8,335 bases of DNA from JBKHBT01 sp046542255 (GTDB lineage: Bacteria > UBP14 > UBA6098 > JBKHBT01), in the NCBI GenBank assembly GCA_046542255.1, contig JBKHBT010000124.1, positions 1 to 8,335 of the forward strand, written 5' to 3'. The notes under the pieces are model-generated. The model did no database searches. It was not told the DNA's origin and saw only the letters and a program-made list of their open reading frames with translations. Position numbers and translations under genes: made by a program. This document shows positions 5,892-8,335 of this stretch, piece after piece; positions within the stretch are counted from its first letter, which is position 1; every line of letters begins with the position of its first letter.

Positions 5892-8027
5892 CTAGCTCTT
5901 TTTAAGGAAAATCTTCTCTTTGACAAATGCCATAATCTCTTCGGCATCTTCTTTATACTTATCATAATCTTCGACAGGGATACGAATCTTTTTGATATTA
6001 TATTCATCGGTAAACCTTATTTTATTGCCGACTTTTTCGTATTGTGCCTGATATTCGAAATATTCATTCTCGACCTCTATTTTATTGGGCATAAATTCCG
6101 CTACCATTTCATCTGGAATCTCGAATGTAACATCGTGCTGCCTCTGGAATGGGAAATCCAATTTGATAGGGTAATTTCTTTCGCCGAGAGCAATTTCGGG
6201 GAAAGTATATCGAAGTGCCGGAACCTCGAGAAGATAATAATCGCCTGCCTTTTTGATATAATCGGACACATCATATTGGAATTGCATAGAGAACTGCTTG
6301 GACATATCCTTGATATTGTATAGCTCGAAATCACTTAGTTTGCTTCCTGGGTTTCTGCTGCTTGCAATATTCTCGATAATTTGCTTATGACGGTCTTCTG
6401 GTGCTCTGTCGAAATGGCCACGATAACCTGCCTCGAATTGGCCGGTCAGATATAGCGAATCATTAATATTTGCCGTTCCATCATTTTCGACTTTAACAAA
6501 TGTCCTGCTGCGCATTGCATTGTATGAAGGGTCATGCGGCGGCTGATAGACAACCCTGCGGTCAACATAATTAACATACCAAAGATCGCAATCATTCGAA
6601 GGATAGTAAGGATAGCGGAAATAGTTATTGGTAGCATCGAGCATTCTCGGTTCCCCATCGATCCAGACTTCATTGATTGCATGGTTTCCGCCCCAATATG
6701 GAAATTTATCGCGTGGAACGAAACCGGCATCATTTGTAAGAACAATTATTGGATATGCACGGATACCAACTGCTTCGCATAGTGTGGCAAAATAGATAGC
6801 CTTATCCGAGCAATCGCCATATTTATTTTCATGAGTCAGAGATGCATAATGTCCTCCAAAACGCGATGCCAGTGCGCCCTTGACACTGATATATCGGATA
6901 TTCGATTGCACCCAATGGTATAATTTTGCAACCTTGGCGCTATCTGTCTGAGCATCGCCGACGATTGCTTTAGCGAGTGAATCCAGTGTTGGCGTAAGTT
7001 TCATATGTTCTTTGTGAAGTTTGCCGAAACGGTCGAAATAGTATTCATAATTGGAATGAAGCCCCGACCAGACCAGTGGTGTAACATTCATAGTGCTTTG
7101 CATCTTTGGCTCAGAAATAATCGGAGGTACATCTTCTTTGACCCATGTATATATCTTCGATGAGTCGGTTTCTTCTATTTCTGGCCTTGTCGGCTGTTCA
7201 AATTCAGATTGTGGAAGGTCTATTGTTTCGATATTGGTTGCCCAATTCTCTTTGAAATAAGCATCCATATATTGCGATGTATAGTATAATTCGCGATCTT
7301 TTGGCACTTCGACCTGGAATTCGGTTTTATAGATTGGCTCCGAGAACTGGAATCCGCCCATCGCAGTGAAAAGCTCTGGGTCTTCTGGCGCATAGGTCTC
7401 TTTGACATAGCCGACATCGAGAATCGAACCGACTTCGAGGCCGGGCACTGTCATGCTCATAATCTTGCCTTTGCCAAAAAACTGGGCATCTCGCGAAGGC
7501 TCCGACCAGGTGATATCTTCGATAGAATAGCTGGTGATTGAACCATCCGGCTGAATAGAGCGTGCATAGAGAATATCTACTTCATTGATTCCTTCATCTA
7601 TATAGAATGAATAATTGCCCCAATCCATAGCATCCTGAGAATTAATCTTGATAGTGATTTCAGAAAATGATAATTCTCTGCCATCGGAGGTAAGAATATT
7701 TCTGTCTTCATTGCGAAGGACATATCCATTGGCAACCGGATATTTCTCTTCCATCTCTGCAGCGATGCCACGATACTCGGCTATCTTATCATCTGTTAAT
7801 TCATATTTTGATAGGTCATAAGGTGAATCCATTGTAGCATCTGTTGTCAGAAGCTTTTTGACTTTCTCACGGTCGATACTTTTATTGCCGACTTTGAAAT
7901 TTCCATTTTCAAATGTAATATTCTCACCCCGAATGTCTTCATCTTCGTGAAGCTGGAGTGCATCGGCAAAAGCCAATCCAGCCGCAATGAGCAATATCAC
8001 AGATGTGATTAAAAATACCTTTCTCAT
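5892..8027 (-). CDS. Secreted DUF3857 and transglutaminase-like domain protein, catalytic triad intact
   Basis: The 711-residue protein has a Sec signal peptide with likely cleavage at AFA-DA (after residue 21). A short beta-rich unit (about 23-62) is followed by a DUF3857 domain (about 100-310), a transglutaminase-like cysteine-protease fold (about 340-480) and a C-terminal beta-sandwich. The triad is visible as C406 in NKYGDCSDKA, H449 in GGNHAINEVW and D464 in RMLDATN. HWVQSNIRYI before the cysteine is also typical of the family. Family members are exported proteins thought to act as peptidases or amidases or to modify peptides; the substrate is unknown. AGGAG (8036-8032) precedes the ATG, and a promoter at 8070-8098 lies just upstream. 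It heads a two-gene operon with a degenerate paralog of the same domain order, which suggests a local duplication followed by divergence. Confidence 0.92.
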   Translation of the reverse strand: MRKVFLITSVILLIAAGLAFADALQLHEDEDIRGENITFENGNFKVGNKSIDREKVKKLLTTDATMDSPYDLSKYELTDDKIAEYRGIAAEMEEKYPVANGYVLRNEDRNILTSDGRELSFSEITIKINSQDAMDWGNYSFYIDEGINEVDILYARSIQPDGSITSYSIEDITWSEPSRDAQFFGKGKIMSMTVPGLEVGSILDVGYVKETYAPEDPELFTAMGGFQFSEPIYKTEFQVEVPKDRELYYTSQYMDAYFKENWATNIETIDLPQSEFEQPTRPEIEETDSSKIYTWVKEDVPPIISEPKMQSTMNVTPLVWSGLHSNYEYYFDRFGKLHKEHMKLTPTLDSLAKAIVGDAQTDSAKVAKLYHWVQSNIRYISVKGALASRFGGHYASLTHENKYGDCSDKAIYFATLCEAVGIRAYPIIVLTNDAGFVPRDKFPYWGGNHAINEVWIDGEPRMLDATNNYFRYPYYPSNDCDLWYVNYVDRRVVYQPPHDPSYNAMRSRTFVKVENDGTANINDSLYLTGQFEAGYRGHFDRAPEDRHKQIIENIASSRNPGSKLSDFELYNIKDMSKQFSMQFQYDVSDYIKKAGDYYLLEVPALRYTFPEIALGERNYPIKLDFPFQRQHDVTFEIPDEMVAEFMPNKIEVENEYFEYQAQYEKVGNKIRFTDEYNIKKIRIPVEDYDKYKEDAEEIMAFVKEKIFLKKS

Positions 8028-8069
8028 ATTTCTCCTTTCAATATTTCTTTCTCAAATATACATTTATTC

Positions 8070-8098
8070 AATATACACAGATTAACTAATTTTTTCAA
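8070..8098 (-). promoter_or_regulatory. Sigma70-like promoter of the transglutaminase-like operon
   Basis: On the minus strand TTGAAA (8098-8093) and TATATT (8075-8070) are separated by exactly 17 bases, close to the consensus. Transcription would begin near 8063, leaving a 5' leader of about 36 bases before the ATG at 8027. The architecture is nearly identical to the promoter at 3339-3367. Confidence 0.7.
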
Positions 8099-8335
8099 GG
8101 ATAATAAACCATACAATTTATTATGCAATTGGAAAATATATTGTTCTTATTTGGGGGGTTTTGGGTGTTTTATAGTTAAGTATTATTTGTGTTGTTTATG
8201 AATAATTTTAGAAGAGATGGCCAGTTACGAAGCGAAAACAAAGGTTCTTTTGAAAACATTCCTCATCAATAGCACATTTCCACAATAGCGCTTTAACAAG
8301 GTGAGAAAGCCATTAAAGCCTTGACATTGCGATAA
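8099..8335. other. AT-rich intergenic stretch with no recognisable gene
   Basis: No reading frame here is convincing on either strand. The longest plus-strand ATG frames (from 8198 and 8217) give 23-24 residues without a proper ribosome binding site. A G-rich tract (8153-8165) has too few G-runs for a four-tract quadruplex. A short direct repeat, AAAGCC-att-AAAGCC, lies at 8306-8320. No tRNA, CRISPR repeat or strong terminator was seen. Confidence 0.5.
8321..8326 (+). promoter_or_regulatory. Possible -35 element of a divergent promoter cut by the window edge
   Basis: TTGACA on the plus strand is a perfect -35 hexamer, but the place where a -10 would lie (about 17 bases further) is outside the window. 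If real, it would drive a gene to the right, divergent from the transglutaminase-like operon. A six-base match in AT-rich DNA is weak evidence. Confidence 0.2.

Noticed and set aside
8153..8165. G-rich tract as a G-quadruplex or regulatory element
   Set aside because: Only one six-G and one three-G run are present, too few for a standard four-tract quadruplex, and nothing else around it suggests a function.
8198..8288. Short plus-strand ATG frames in the right intergenic region
   Set aside because: They encode only 23-24 residues, overlap one another in different frames and lack a properly spaced ribosome binding site.

Overview
All supported genes lie on the minus strand, so transcription runs from high to low coordinates. 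The window appears bacterial. Genes are densely packed with 7-8 bp gaps or overlaps, and most have clear Shine-Dalgarno sequences (AAAGGA, AGGAG). Two long proteins carry Sec signal peptides, which suggests a Gram-negative envelope. Two sigma70-like promoters (TTGAAA/T, 17 bp, TATATT) are visible. The G+C content looks to be about 40% by eye. Tandem DUF3857/transglutaminase proteins are typical of the Bacteroidota and wider FCB-type phyla, but E. coli-like promoters and strong Shine-Dalgarno sites argue against Bacteroidota proper. I cannot name the phylum.

Right part (8335 to about 3750): a roughly 240-base AT-rich non-coding stretch leads into a promoter at 8070-8098. It drives a two-gene operon of secreted DUF3857/transglutaminase-like paralogs. 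The first (5892-8027) keeps a complete Cys-His-Asp triad. The second (3805-5883) has lost the cysteine and looks like a pseudoenzyme. A strong intrinsic terminator at 3751-3782 closes the operon. Next comes a small gene (3483-3722) for a membrane-anchored protein with a ribosomal L7/L12 C-terminal-like segment.

Left part (about 3430 to 1): a promoter at 3339-3367, surrounded by palindromic sequence, drives a compact DNA-repair operon. The three catalytic activities normally fused in bacterial LigD are here three separate genes: 3'-phosphoesterase (2676-3293), ATP-dependent DNA ligase (1664-2683) and primase-type polymerase (745-1656). They follow the PE-Lig-Pol order of Pseudomonas-type LigD. 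A DUF72/YecE-family gene (24-752) overlaps the polymerase gene, and a further reading frame begins at an ATGA overlap and leaves the window at the left edge. No Ku gene is present here. The proteins would plausibly work together in end processing, gap filling and ligation during non-homologous end joining or a related repair reaction.

The most notable points are the three-way split of LigD with a LigD-like linker still present at the end of the phosphoesterase, the coupling of DUF72 to this operon, and the pairing of an intact with a catalytically degenerate transglutaminase paralog. None of these is certain to be undescribed.
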